A DNA stretch of 12,478 nt from an uncultured Propionibacteriaceae bacterium. Lineage in GTDB: Bacteria; Actinomycetota; Actinomycetes; Propionibacteriales; Propionibacteriaceae. Position numbers and translations under genes: made by a program. The stretch spans positions 1 to 12,478 of the forward strand of contig CALMAD010000322.1 in assembly GCA_937859105.1 (NCBI GenBank), written 5' to 3'. Shown here piece after piece: positions 7,176 through 11,925 of this stretch (position 1 is its first letter; each line of letters begins with the position of its first letter). The notes under the pieces are model-generated. The model had not been told where the DNA came from and ran no database searches. It saw only the letters and a list, made by a program, of their open reading frames with translations.

Positions 7176-7341
7176 GAGGGTCCTCGCAATCGGCGTGGAT
7201 GACCTGGCCGTGCCGGTCGACCGTGCACAGGTCCTCGTACGCGATCACCACCGCGCACCGCGGACACTCGGCGCCGGACGAGTACGCGGCGCGGAAGATC
7301 TTCATGCGCCGCGGGTAGTACGGCACGCTCGACCACCCCAT
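7153..7341 (-). CDS. Small CxxC protein
   Basis: A 62-aa protein with 'ECPRCAVVIAYEDLC' and 'HGQVIHADC', that is C26-x2-C29 ... C39 ... H49-x2-C52, a plausible single zinc knuckle. Function unknown. The ATG at 7341 shares a base with the upstream stop (TGATG). Confidence 0.7.
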   Translation of the reverse strand: MGWSSVPYYPRRMKIFRAAYSSGAECPRCAVVIAYEDLCTVDRHGQVIHADCEDPRGARDER

Positions 7342-7664
7342 CAGGACCGCCCCCGCTCAGCCTCGGCGATCGCCTGCATGGCTAGCGCGGTCCGCTCGCC
7401 GTGCCAGGCCGGGACCGGACGACGCCGCTCGCCCTGGCGGACGTCGGCGGCCGGGGTCACGCACTGCTCCGTGCGGGACAGGCACACCGGGCACACCGGG
7501 ACCGCGCCACGAGTGCCGGCGGGGCAGCGATGCGCCCTGGTCGCGGCCACAGCGGCGCGGGGTGTGGCCTGCCGCTCCGACGCCCCGCAGACCGTGCAGT
7601 GGATCCCGGGGCCGGGAACCACAATCACGGCCCCGGCCGGCGGCCACCAACCATGACGGCTCAC
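7341..7664 (-). CDS. Cys-rich hypothetical protein
   Basis: A 107-aa protein starting at GTG 7664 (GTGA overlap with the ParB-like stop). Cys pairs 'CTVCG' (residues 23-26) and 'CPVC' (58-61), with further cysteines at 47 and 68, suggest a zinc-binding fold; the C-terminal 30 residues form a charged helix. I do not recognise the family. It is probably translationally coupled to the ParB-like protein. Confidence 0.7.
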   Translation of the reverse strand: MSRHGWWPPAGAVIVVPGPGIHCTVCGASERQATPRAAVAATRAHRCPAGTRGAVPVCPVCLSRTEQCVTPAADVRQGERRRPVPAWHGERTALAMQAIAEAERGRS

Positions 7665-9046
7665 AGCTCCTCACCCTCAGCCAGCTCATACCCGGCCGCG
7701 AGACGCTCCACCGGCGCCAGCGTGTAGCCCAGCGTTTCGAGATGCTTGAGGTAGTCGATGCGGACGTCATCGGAATGCCCGCCGGCCCAGGTCCGCCACC
7801 CCTCCTTGCTGCCGAGATTGGCCTCGCGTGAGGCGATCGCGATCGCGTGCATGACGTGCTGCGCGTTCGTCGCGGCCACGCTCTTCCCGCTCTTGGCGCC
7901 GCGGCCGCGGTACCCGGTCTTGACCCCAACCCACGCCTCAACCAGCTCGGAGCCGGAATCGCTGACCAGGTCCTCGACCAGCTGCTTCGCGATCCACAGC
8001 AGCACCTTCGGGTCACGACCCGGCGTACCGGCGAACAGGTCAGCGATCCAGGCCCGGCGCACCTCGGTCGCGATCGGCCACGCCTTGTTCCTGGCGATCG
8101 TCTGGCGGCGCTCCGCCGCCTTCGCTTCGCGCTCCGGATCGGGCAGGTCCGCGGCCTTCGCCTTCACGCGCTTGTGGACGTGCCCATGGGTCCGCCAGTC
8201 CGTGCATATCTCGACGGCGTCAGCCTCGAGGACTCGCTTCTCGCCGCCGTTCCTCCACCGCCAGAGCACTTCGACGACGATCGCGCGGCCCGGGCACTTC
8301 ACGTGCGACTTAGGACCGGCACCGGTCAGGTCATCCAGGCGTGCCGCAGGGGAAGTTCCGTCCCACGACAGCACCGGCTTCTCCCGCAACACGGGCTCCC
8401 CAGCCGCCTCGAGCTCATCCAACAGCGCCGCGACGGCCTGCCGTTCCTGCCTGGCTGTTTGCTGTGACGCGAGACGATGCGCCCACTGCGCCGTGCCCGC
8501 CCAACGGGTGAGTTCCTCGACGGCGTCCGGGTCGCCGTCGAACTCCGCGATCGCCGCCAGGTGGTCGAGCGGTACCGTCGGCGACGACGCGGCGACCTCG
8601 AGCGCCTTCGGCGACTTCGCCACCGCCAGGCCCGCGGTGACCCGCTCCGCCGGCGTCGACGTCGCGGCCGCGATATCGGCCGCGGACATGCCGATCAGCG
8701 CGAGCTGCTCATAGGCCTGGGCGTGGTCGACGTCCGTCAGGGCGGTCCGGTGGTCGTTCTCGGCCAGCTGTGCGAGGACCCGCTCGTGCTCCAGGCGGTT
8801 GGTCACGACCGTGATCGGAACCATGGCCAGGCCTGCCTCGATCGCCGCGAGCGTGCGGCGATGCCCGGCAAGGACGACGAACCGCTCGGGCTCGGGCTCC
8901 TCGCAGACGATGGGCTGCAGCACGCCGTGCTGGCGGATCGACGCGACCAGCGCCGCGTCGGCGACCGGGTCGGTGCGAACGTTCTTCGCGAGGGTCAAGG
9001 ACCGCGGATCGACGTCCAGGGCCGTGTGGTGACGGAGGCCGCTCAT
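7661..9046 (-). CDS. ParB-like (ParB/Sulfiredoxin fold) protein with long C-terminal extension
   Basis: A 461-aa protein. Residues about 8-85 form a ParB/Srx-type domain: 'KNVRTDP', 'LVASIRQHGVLQPIVC' and 'VVLAGHRRTLAAIEAG', the last matching the nucleotide-binding GxRR box of the family. A helix-turn-helix-like segment follows ('MSAADIAAATSTPAERVTAG', residues 120-139). The remaining 300 residues are not recognised; they include Lys/Arg-rich stretches and 'LEADAVEICTDWRTHGHVHK'. Chromosomal ParB is usually shorter and paired with ParA, which is not seen here; in actinophage early regions such proteins are labelled ParB-like nuclease domain proteins of unclear role. The ATG at 9046 is chosen for its ATGA overlap with the small membrane gene upstream. 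Confidence 0.85.
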   Translation of the reverse strand: MSGLRHHTALDVDPRSLTLAKNVRTDPVADAALVASIRQHGVLQPIVCEEPEPERFVVLAGHRRTLAAIEAGLAMVPITVVTNRLEHERVLAQLAENDHRTALTDVDHAQAYEQLALIGMSAADIAAATSTPAERVTAGLAVAKSPKALEVAASSPTVPLDHLAAIAEFDGDPDAVEELTRWAGTAQWAHRLASQQTARQERQAVAALLDELEAAGEPVLREKPVLSWDGTSPAARLDDLTGAGPKSHVKCPGRAIVVEVLWRWRNGGEKRVLEADAVEICTDWRTHGHVHKRVKAKAADLPDPEREAKAAERRQTIARNKAWPIATEVRRAWIADLFAGTPGRDPKVLLWIAKQLVEDLVSDSGSELVEAWVGVKTGYRGRGAKSGKSVAATNAQHVMHAIAIASREANLGSKEGWRTWAGGHSDDVRIDYLKHLETLGYTLAPVERLAAGYELAEGEEL

Positions 9047-9222
9047 CGCGCCACCACCATCATGATCACGACGGCGATCCCGACCCCGGCGACCACGAAC
9101 CCGATGAGGATCCAGGCCAACGACCAGAACAGGGTCCGCCCACGCGTCCACGCCTCCTGATGGACGCCACACCATCTCCGGCCCTGCACGGGCAGAGGGC
9201 ATCCCACGACGCTGCAGCGCAT
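9043..9222 (-). CDS. Small membrane protein with N-terminal Cys/His motif
   Basis: A 59-aa protein. Residues 3-21 contain C3, C8, C18 and H21 ('CSVVGCPLPVQGRRWCGVH'), a compact zinc-finger-like group; residues about 33-57 are one strong membrane helix ('LAWILIGFVVAGVGIAVVIM'). The positive residues lie before the helix, suggesting the Cys/His part stays in the cytoplasm. ATG at 9222 is two bases after the upstream stop and the TGA overlaps the ParB-like start as ATGA, which strongly supports a real gene. Function unknown. Confidence 0.7.
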   Translation of the reverse strand: MRCSVVGCPLPVQGRRWCGVHQEAWTRGRTLFWSLAWILIGFVVAGVGIAVVIMMVVAR

Positions 9223-9223
9223 G

Positions 9224-9370
9224 TCAGAACCACCCCTGAAGGTCAGCGGCCGCGGCCGCGGCGAACATCAGCACCGTCACCACCAGGGTGAGGGCGAGCG
9301 CGACCGTGTCGCGGCGCGCCTCCTCCACGGTCTGCACCACGTCCTCTGGACGACGACGAGGCCCGCTCAC
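9224..9370 (-). CDS. Very small membrane protein
   Basis: A 48-aa protein from GTG 9370 (GTGA overlap with the upstream gene). Residues 1-21 are charged and helical ('PRRRPEDVVQTVEEARRD'), and residues about 23-42 form a membrane helix ('TVALALTLVVTVLMFAAAAA'). It is followed almost at once by a second small membrane protein, so the two may work together. The longer frame to 9415 has no better start. Function unknown. Confidence 0.6.
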   Translation of the reverse strand: MSGPRRRPEDVVQTVEEARRDTVALALTLVVTVLMFAAAAAADLQGWF

Positions 9371-9963
9371 GATTCGGCGATGTCGGTCTTGGTGACGACG
9401 ACCCGCATCGGCCACGCCGACGCCGCGTCATGATCCAACCGCACCGTGACGTAGGTGCCCTCCGGTCGGGGCGTCGGGTCGTATCCCTCCGCGTCGGCGC
9501 GGACGAACTCCACCCCGACGATCAGGCCGGTCTCCGACCAACGATCGGGGCCAGGGTCTGGGGACGCGGGCAGGAAGGGCACTCCCGCGTCCCCACTCGA
9601 CACCGAAGTGTCAGCCCCGCCACCTACCCTGGGATCACAGGGCGCGGCAACGCCCTCACCCACGGAAGGAAGAACAACATGCCCAACCCCATCGACGCGA
9701 GGCGCCTCGCCCTCGCTGCCACTGCCAGCGCTCAGCAGGCAGGCCAGAGCACCACGGATCCGGCCTTGGTCAAGCTCGCCGAGCCCCTCGCCTACCTCGG
9801 CCAGAGCGTCGCCTACCTCGCTGATGATCTTGCCGCGCAGGGTCGGCTCCTCGCAGCGGAGGCGCGTGACCGCAAGAAGCAGTAGATCGGCGTTCTTGTA
9901 GGCGTTGATCTGCTGGGTCAGCTTGGCTGTCGCGGGGGTGTAGTCGGGGAGTGGCTCGCTCAT
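9367..9963 (-). CDS. Hypothetical protein, two segments joined by a low-complexity middle
   Basis: A 198-aa reading frame. Residues 1-80 are helical and acidic ('LTQQINAYKNADLLLLAVTR'), residues 80-145 are Gly/Ser/Pro-rich, and residues 145-198 look like a compact strand-rich domain ('LIVGVEFVRADAEGYDPTPR' to 'MRVVVTKTDIAES'). I recognise none of them. The start is supported by the ATGA overlap with the HTH gene, the end by the GTGA overlap with the next. In the middle, about 9595-9690, third-position G/C preference weakens, and a convincing ribosome binding site and gene start exist on the other strand there, so this may be one gene with a linker or two genes flanking a small intergenic region. 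Confidence 0.6.
   Translation of the reverse strand: MSEPLPDYTPATAKLTQQINAYKNADLLLLAVTRLRCEEPTLRGKIISEVGDALAEVGEGLGELDQGRIRGALACLLSAGSGSEGEAPRVDGVGHVVLPSVGEGVAAPCDPRVGGGADTSVSSGDAGVPFLPASPDPGPDRWSETGLIVGVEFVRADAEGYDPTPRPEGTYVTVRLDHDAASAWPMRVVVTKTDIAES
9599..9612 (+). promoter_or_regulatory. Small dyad upstream of antisense candidate gene
   Basis: GACAC and GTGTC are separated by CGAA, a perfect 5-bp inverted repeat 13 bases before TACCCT (9625-9630), which would be the -10 of a rightward promoter for the gene at 9679. It could be an operator or just a chance hairpin; no -35 box is convincing. Confidence 0.3.
9679..9885 (+). CDS. Candidate antisense small gene inside the leftward operon
   Basis: A 68-aa reading frame on the strand opposite to the surrounding operon, beginning 'MPNPIDARRLALAATASAQQ' and ending in the charged 'AARDRKKQ'-like tail (residues 60-68: AEARDRKKQ). 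It has a good ribosome binding site, GGAAGGA, nine bases before the ATG, and a helical, Ala-rich composition with a mainly G/C third codon position. A TACCCT box at 9625-9630 could be a -10 element, preceded by the dyad GACAC-CGAA-GTGTC. It lies entirely within the 198-aa gene on the other strand, so one or both could be real. Function unknown. Confidence 0.45.
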   Translation: MPNPIDARRLALAATASAQQAGQSTTDPALVKLAEPLAYLGQSVAYLADDLAAQGRLLAAEARDRKKQ

Positions 9964-10181
9964 GGCTGCACCGCCTCGGCGGGCTCGGCGGGTTCGCCGT
10001 TCTTCACACGCTTGATCTCGGCGATGGTGAAGCGGCGCTGACCGCCAGGTGTGCGGGTTGAGGCGATCTTGCCTTCAGTCTCCCAACGGCGCACGGTGTC
10101 GACGGATACATGTAGGCGTGAGGCGGCGACGCCGATGGGCACCGCCTGTAGGGTTTCGTCCCCATGGGTAATTTCGCTCAT
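9960..10181 (-). CDS. MerR-like HTH protein (excisionase or Cro-like)
   Basis: A 73-aa DNA-binding protein with a MerR/BldC/Xis-type winged helix-turn-helix at residues about 14-58: 'VPIGVAASRLHVSVDTVRRW' followed by 'ETEGKIASTRTPGGQRRF', where the second part is the family's wing and 'GGQRRF' box. Such single-domain proteins in phages act as recombination directionality factors (Xis) or as early regulators. It is the first gene of the leftward operon and is divergent from the repressor, the place normally held by cro; it might therefore serve as Cro, as Xis, or both. The ATG at 10181 has no good Shine-Dalgarno but lies at the expected transcription start of the leftward promoter. Confidence 0.85.
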   Translation of the reverse strand: MSEITHGDETLQAVPIGVAASRLHVSVDTVRRWETEGKIASTRTPGGQRRFTIAEIKRVKNGEPAEPAEAVQP

Positions 10182-10188
10182 GCCACGG

Positions 10189-10218
10189 AACCTAGGGTTA
10201 CCTAGAGGTAAAAGTCAA
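10189..10218 (-). promoter_or_regulatory. Leftward early promoter (probably leaderless)
   Basis: On the minus strand, TTGACT (10218-10213) is followed after 18 bases by TAGGTT (10194-10189), a good sigma-70-type pair. Transcription would start about seven bases further on, at 10181-10183, which is on or next to the ATG of the HTH gene, giving a leaderless mRNA. The operator-like dyad TTACC-TAGA-GGTAA lies in the spacer, so a bound repressor would block it. Confidence 0.7.
10198..10211. promoter_or_regulatory. Operator-like dyad in the leftward promoter
   Basis: TTACC-TAGA-GGTAA, a perfect inverted repeat with 5-bp arms, sits between the -35 and -10 boxes of the leftward promoter. Its half site resembles the TTTACC sequences repeated to the right, so it is a likely repressor site. 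Confidence 0.55.
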
Positions 10219-10220
10219 CC

Positions 10221-10264
10221 CCTGGGCAATCTTTACCCAGGTTTCCATAGGTTTACCCAGGTTT
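10221..10264. promoter_or_regulatory. Repeated operator-like sites before the repressor
   Basis: The 13-base sequence TTTACCCAGGTTT occurs twice, at 10232-10244 and 10252-10264, a 20-bp step close to two helical turns. CCTGGG (10221-10226) and CCCAGG (10236-10241) also form a 6-bp inverted repeat over nine bases. These cover the region upstream of the repressor's -10 box, as expected for autoregulation and for control of the divergent promoter. Confidence 0.6.
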
Positions 10265-10270
10265 TCACGC

Positions 10271-10276
10271 TATGAT
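10271..10276 (+). promoter_or_regulatory. -10 box of the repressor promoter (probably leaderless)
   Basis: TATGAT is close to the TATAAT consensus and lies seven bases before the ATG at 10284, so transcription should begin at or very near the start codon. No clear -35 hexamer is seen at normal spacing; the operator-like repeats occupy that place. This position decides the repressor start: the earlier in-frame ATG at 10272 lies within the -10 box and would not be transcribed. Confidence 0.6.
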
Positions 10277-10283
10277 CACCGGT

Positions 10284-10640
10284 ATGAGTACAGAAGCCAG
10301 CACTAGCGCATGGGCGGAGCGCCTGGGATGGACGTTCGGCGACCGGATCCGGAAGATCCGGCGCGCACTCAACGTCTCGCAGGGTGAGTTTGCGGATGCC
10401 ATCGGCCGTAAGCGCGAAAGCCTCTCCACCTGGGAGTCAGGGCGAATCGATGCCCCGCGAGATGTGGTTGCGATCGCGAAGCGGATCGAGCTGGCCTACG
10501 GCGTGCCCGCCACGTGGACGCTGGGCCTGGAAACGAAGCCAGGCCCCGGCCCTGACGGACCGAGACCTGTGAAGCTCCCCGGCCTGGACTCGAACCAGGA
10601 ACCCTTCGGTTACCGGCTTCGACTTCTGAGGGCAGCATGA
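10284..10640 (+). CDS. XRE-type immunity repressor containing attP
   Basis: Predicted phage repressor (118 aa) that would keep lytic genes silent by binding operators between the two divergent promoters. Residues about 18-75 form the XRE/Cro-cI helix-turn-helix: 'RIRKIRRALNVSQGEFADAI' then 'GRKRESLSTWESGR'. After a short Gly/Pro linker the C-terminus reads 'LPGLDSNQEPFG', which is the translation of the T-arm and neighbouring part of a tRNA gene on the other strand, marking the attachment core. The last nine residues, YRLRLLRAA, end in an ssrA-like -RAA. There is no RecA-cleavable peptidase domain, so induction cannot work as in lambda. Immunity is probably governed by integration, as in phages BPs and Brujita. 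The start is set by the -10 box at 10271. Confidence 0.9.
   Translation: MSTEASTSAWAERLGWTFGDRIRKIRRALNVSQGEFADAIGRKRESLSTWESGRIDAPRDVVAIAKRIELAYGVPATWTLGLETKPGPGPDGPRPVKLPGLDSNQEPFGYRLRLLRAA
10575..10612 (-). other. attP: attP core: 3' half of tRNA-Asn(GTT)
   Basis: Read on the minus strand, these 38 bases match a tRNA-Asn 3' half: A-A loop bases after the anticodon, anticodon-stem strand CCGAA, variable GGGTT, T-stem CCTGG, T-loop TTCGAGT, T-stem CCAGG, acceptor CCGGGGA and discriminator G. CCGGGGA would pair with the TCCCCGG that commonly opens bacterial tRNA-Asn. The match stops at 10613, inside the anticodon, and the 5' half of the tRNA is absent. CCA is not encoded. A tRNA 3' half next to a tyrosine integrase gene is the usual phage attachment core; exact cross-over points cannot be seen here. 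Confidence 0.88.
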
Positions 10641-10975
10641 TCCCCGTCAGGTGGCGGTTCGAGTGCCGCTCAGCCGACTGCCTCACACCACGCCGCAGCC
10701 GCGCACGCACCACGTCCCTCGAGGCCGACGGCTCGAAAGCCCAAGCGATCAAGATCGCGCGCGCCGCCGGCTGGCGCCCCTGCCACGAGCTCACCGGCGG
10801 CACTCGACGCCTGACGTCCTGGTGGTGCCCCGCCTGCGTCGGCTGGTGGGTTAACCACAAGCGAGAGCAGGATCTCATCTTGTCGCGGCTCCAGGGTGCG
10901 TTAGGCCAGAATCGGGTACGTTCGTACCCGGAATCCGCGAAGCTCCCGTCGACGTCCACCACCGGAATTCGCTGA
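10637..10975 (+). CDS. Cys-rich hypothetical protein between repressor and integrase
   Basis: A 112-aa protein with C10, C15, C49-H50 and 'WWCPACVGWWVNH' (C64, C67, H74), suggesting one or two zinc sites, followed by a polar tail. I do not recognise it. Its ATG overlaps the repressor stop (ATGA), so in the viral form it is translationally coupled to the repressor. After integration at the core 25 bases upstream, it would be separated from the repressor promoter and left beside the host DNA. It might be a small recombination accessory factor, but that is guesswork from location. Confidence 0.65.
   Translation: MIPVRWRFECRSADCLTPRRSRARTTSLEADGSKAQAIKIARAAGWRPCHELTGGTRRLTSWWCPACVGWWVNHKREQDLILSRLQGALGQNRVRSYPESAKLPSTSTTGIR
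10913..10930. promoter_or_regulatory. 18-bp dyad just before the integrase gene
   Basis: CGGGTACG-TT-CGTACCCG is an inverted repeat with 8-bp arms and a 2-base centre (in RNA, a 7-bp stem with a GUUC loop). It lies 46 bases before the integrase GTG, inside the end of the preceding gene. It could be a protein-binding site controlling integrase, an integrase arm site, or an RNA hairpin. No U-run follows, so it is not an obvious terminator. Confidence 0.5.
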
Positions 10976-10976
10976 C

Positions 10977-11858
10977 GTGAACGAACCTGTTATCAATTCC
11001 GCCATGAACTCGATCACCGACGATTGGGCGACCGTCCTCGCCACCTACACGGACCACCTCACAGCCGGCGGGCGCTCCCCGCGCACCATCCGGCTCCGCT
11101 CCTACTGGCTCATCCGCTTCGCCAAAGCCCACACTCAAGGCCCCTGGGGCGTGGAACCCGCAGACATCACGGCGTGGGCGTCAAGCCTGACCTGTGCGGC
11201 CGAGACGCGTCGCTCGATCCGGTCGACGCTCATGAGCTTCTATCGGTGGTCTATCGACGCCGGCAATATCAGCGTCAACCCCGCTCGCACCCTCCTTCCC
11301 ATCAAGGCGCCTCGCGCGATCCCGAAGCCGACGCCAGAGCCCGTGCTCGAGCGCGCGCTCCAGGAGTCGTCCACGCGGGACCGTCTCATGGTCCGGCTCG
11401 GCGCGCAAGCCGGTCTGCGCCGCGAGGAGATCGCCTGGTCGGAGTGGACGTGGATCGAAGGCCAGTGGCTGCGTGTGATGGGCAAGGGCGGGCACGAGCG
11501 GCTCGTCCCCCTGGTTCCCGACCTGGCAGCCGAGCTGCGCCGCGAACGCAGACTCCGGGAGCGCGGTGAAGTCAGCGACGGCTGGCGGTTCGCGCCTGAC
11601 CCGACGTCGCCGTACATCTTCCCAGGCCGCGCCGGTGGGCACATCAGCGAAGAGACCGTTGGCGCGATCCTCAAGCGGGTCCTGGTGACCCACTCGGGGC
11701 ACACCCTGCGCCACCGATTCGGGACGAGGGTGCTGCGTGGGTCGCACGACATCCGGGCGACCCAGGAGCTGCTAGGGCACGCCTCGGTGCTGACGACGCA
11801 GCGGTATACCGCGGTCGAGGATGAGGACCTGATGACGGCTGTCGCCTGGGCAGCGTGA
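10977..11858 (+). CDS. int: Tyrosine integrase
   Basis: Predicted site-specific tyrosine recombinase (293 aa) that would join the phage core at 10575-10612 to the host tRNA-Asn gene. Residues about 12-105 are the SAM-like core-binding domain ('LTAGGRSPRTIRLRSYWLIR'). The catalytic domain shows R148 in 'AGLRREEIAWSEW', K170 in 'MGKGGHERLVPL', H242 and R245 in 'HTLRHRFGTRVLR', H268 in 'LLGHAS' and the nucleophile Y277 in 'TTQRYTAV'. All active-site residues are present. It is short for a phage integrase and I see no clear separate arm-binding domain. The C-terminus AVAWAA resembles an ssrA-type tag. Start: GTG 10977, one base after the preceding stop; ATG at 11004 is the alternative. Confidence 0.95.
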   Translation: MNEPVINSAMNSITDDWATVLATYTDHLTAGGRSPRTIRLRSYWLIRFAKAHTQGPWGVEPADITAWASSLTCAAETRRSIRSTLMSFYRWSIDAGNISVNPARTLLPIKAPRAIPKPTPEPVLERALQESSTRDRLMVRLGAQAGLRREEIAWSEWTWIEGQWLRVMGKGGHERLVPLVPDLAAELRRERRLRERGEVSDGWRFAPDPTSPYIFPGRAGGHISEETVGAILKRVLVTHSGHTLRHRFGTRVLRGSHDIRATQELLGHASVLTTQRYTAVEDEDLMTAVAWAA

Positions 11859-11889
11859 CCCCGACCCCACATTGCCCAGCCACACTCAC

Positions 11890-11895
11890 TAGGCT
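11890..11895 (+). promoter_or_regulatory. Possible -10 box for the membrane protein gene
   Basis: TAGGCT in the 67-base gap after the integrase fits the TAnnnT pattern of actinobacterial vegetative promoters, and the gene at 11926 follows at a suitable distance. No clear -35 is seen at normal spacing. It would give this gene its own expression in the lysogen. Confidence 0.4.
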
Positions 11896-11925
11896 GACCG
11901 CTACCCCCGATCAAGGAGAATCCTC

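Noticed and set aside
7758..8714. 318-codon open frame on the plus strand
   Set aside because: Shadow of the ParB-like gene; Ser/Ala/Arg-rich with no recognisable domain.
10272..10283. Upstream ATG at 10272 as the repressor start
   Set aside because: It overlaps the TATGAT -10 box, so it would lie before the transcription start; the ATG at 10284 is at the expected start.
10575..10650. A functional tRNA-Asn gene on the minus strand
   Set aside because: Only the 3' half (from the end of the anticodon) is present. The bases beyond 10613 do not form a 5' anticodon stem, D-arm or acceptor strand, so this is an attachment core, not a tRNA gene.
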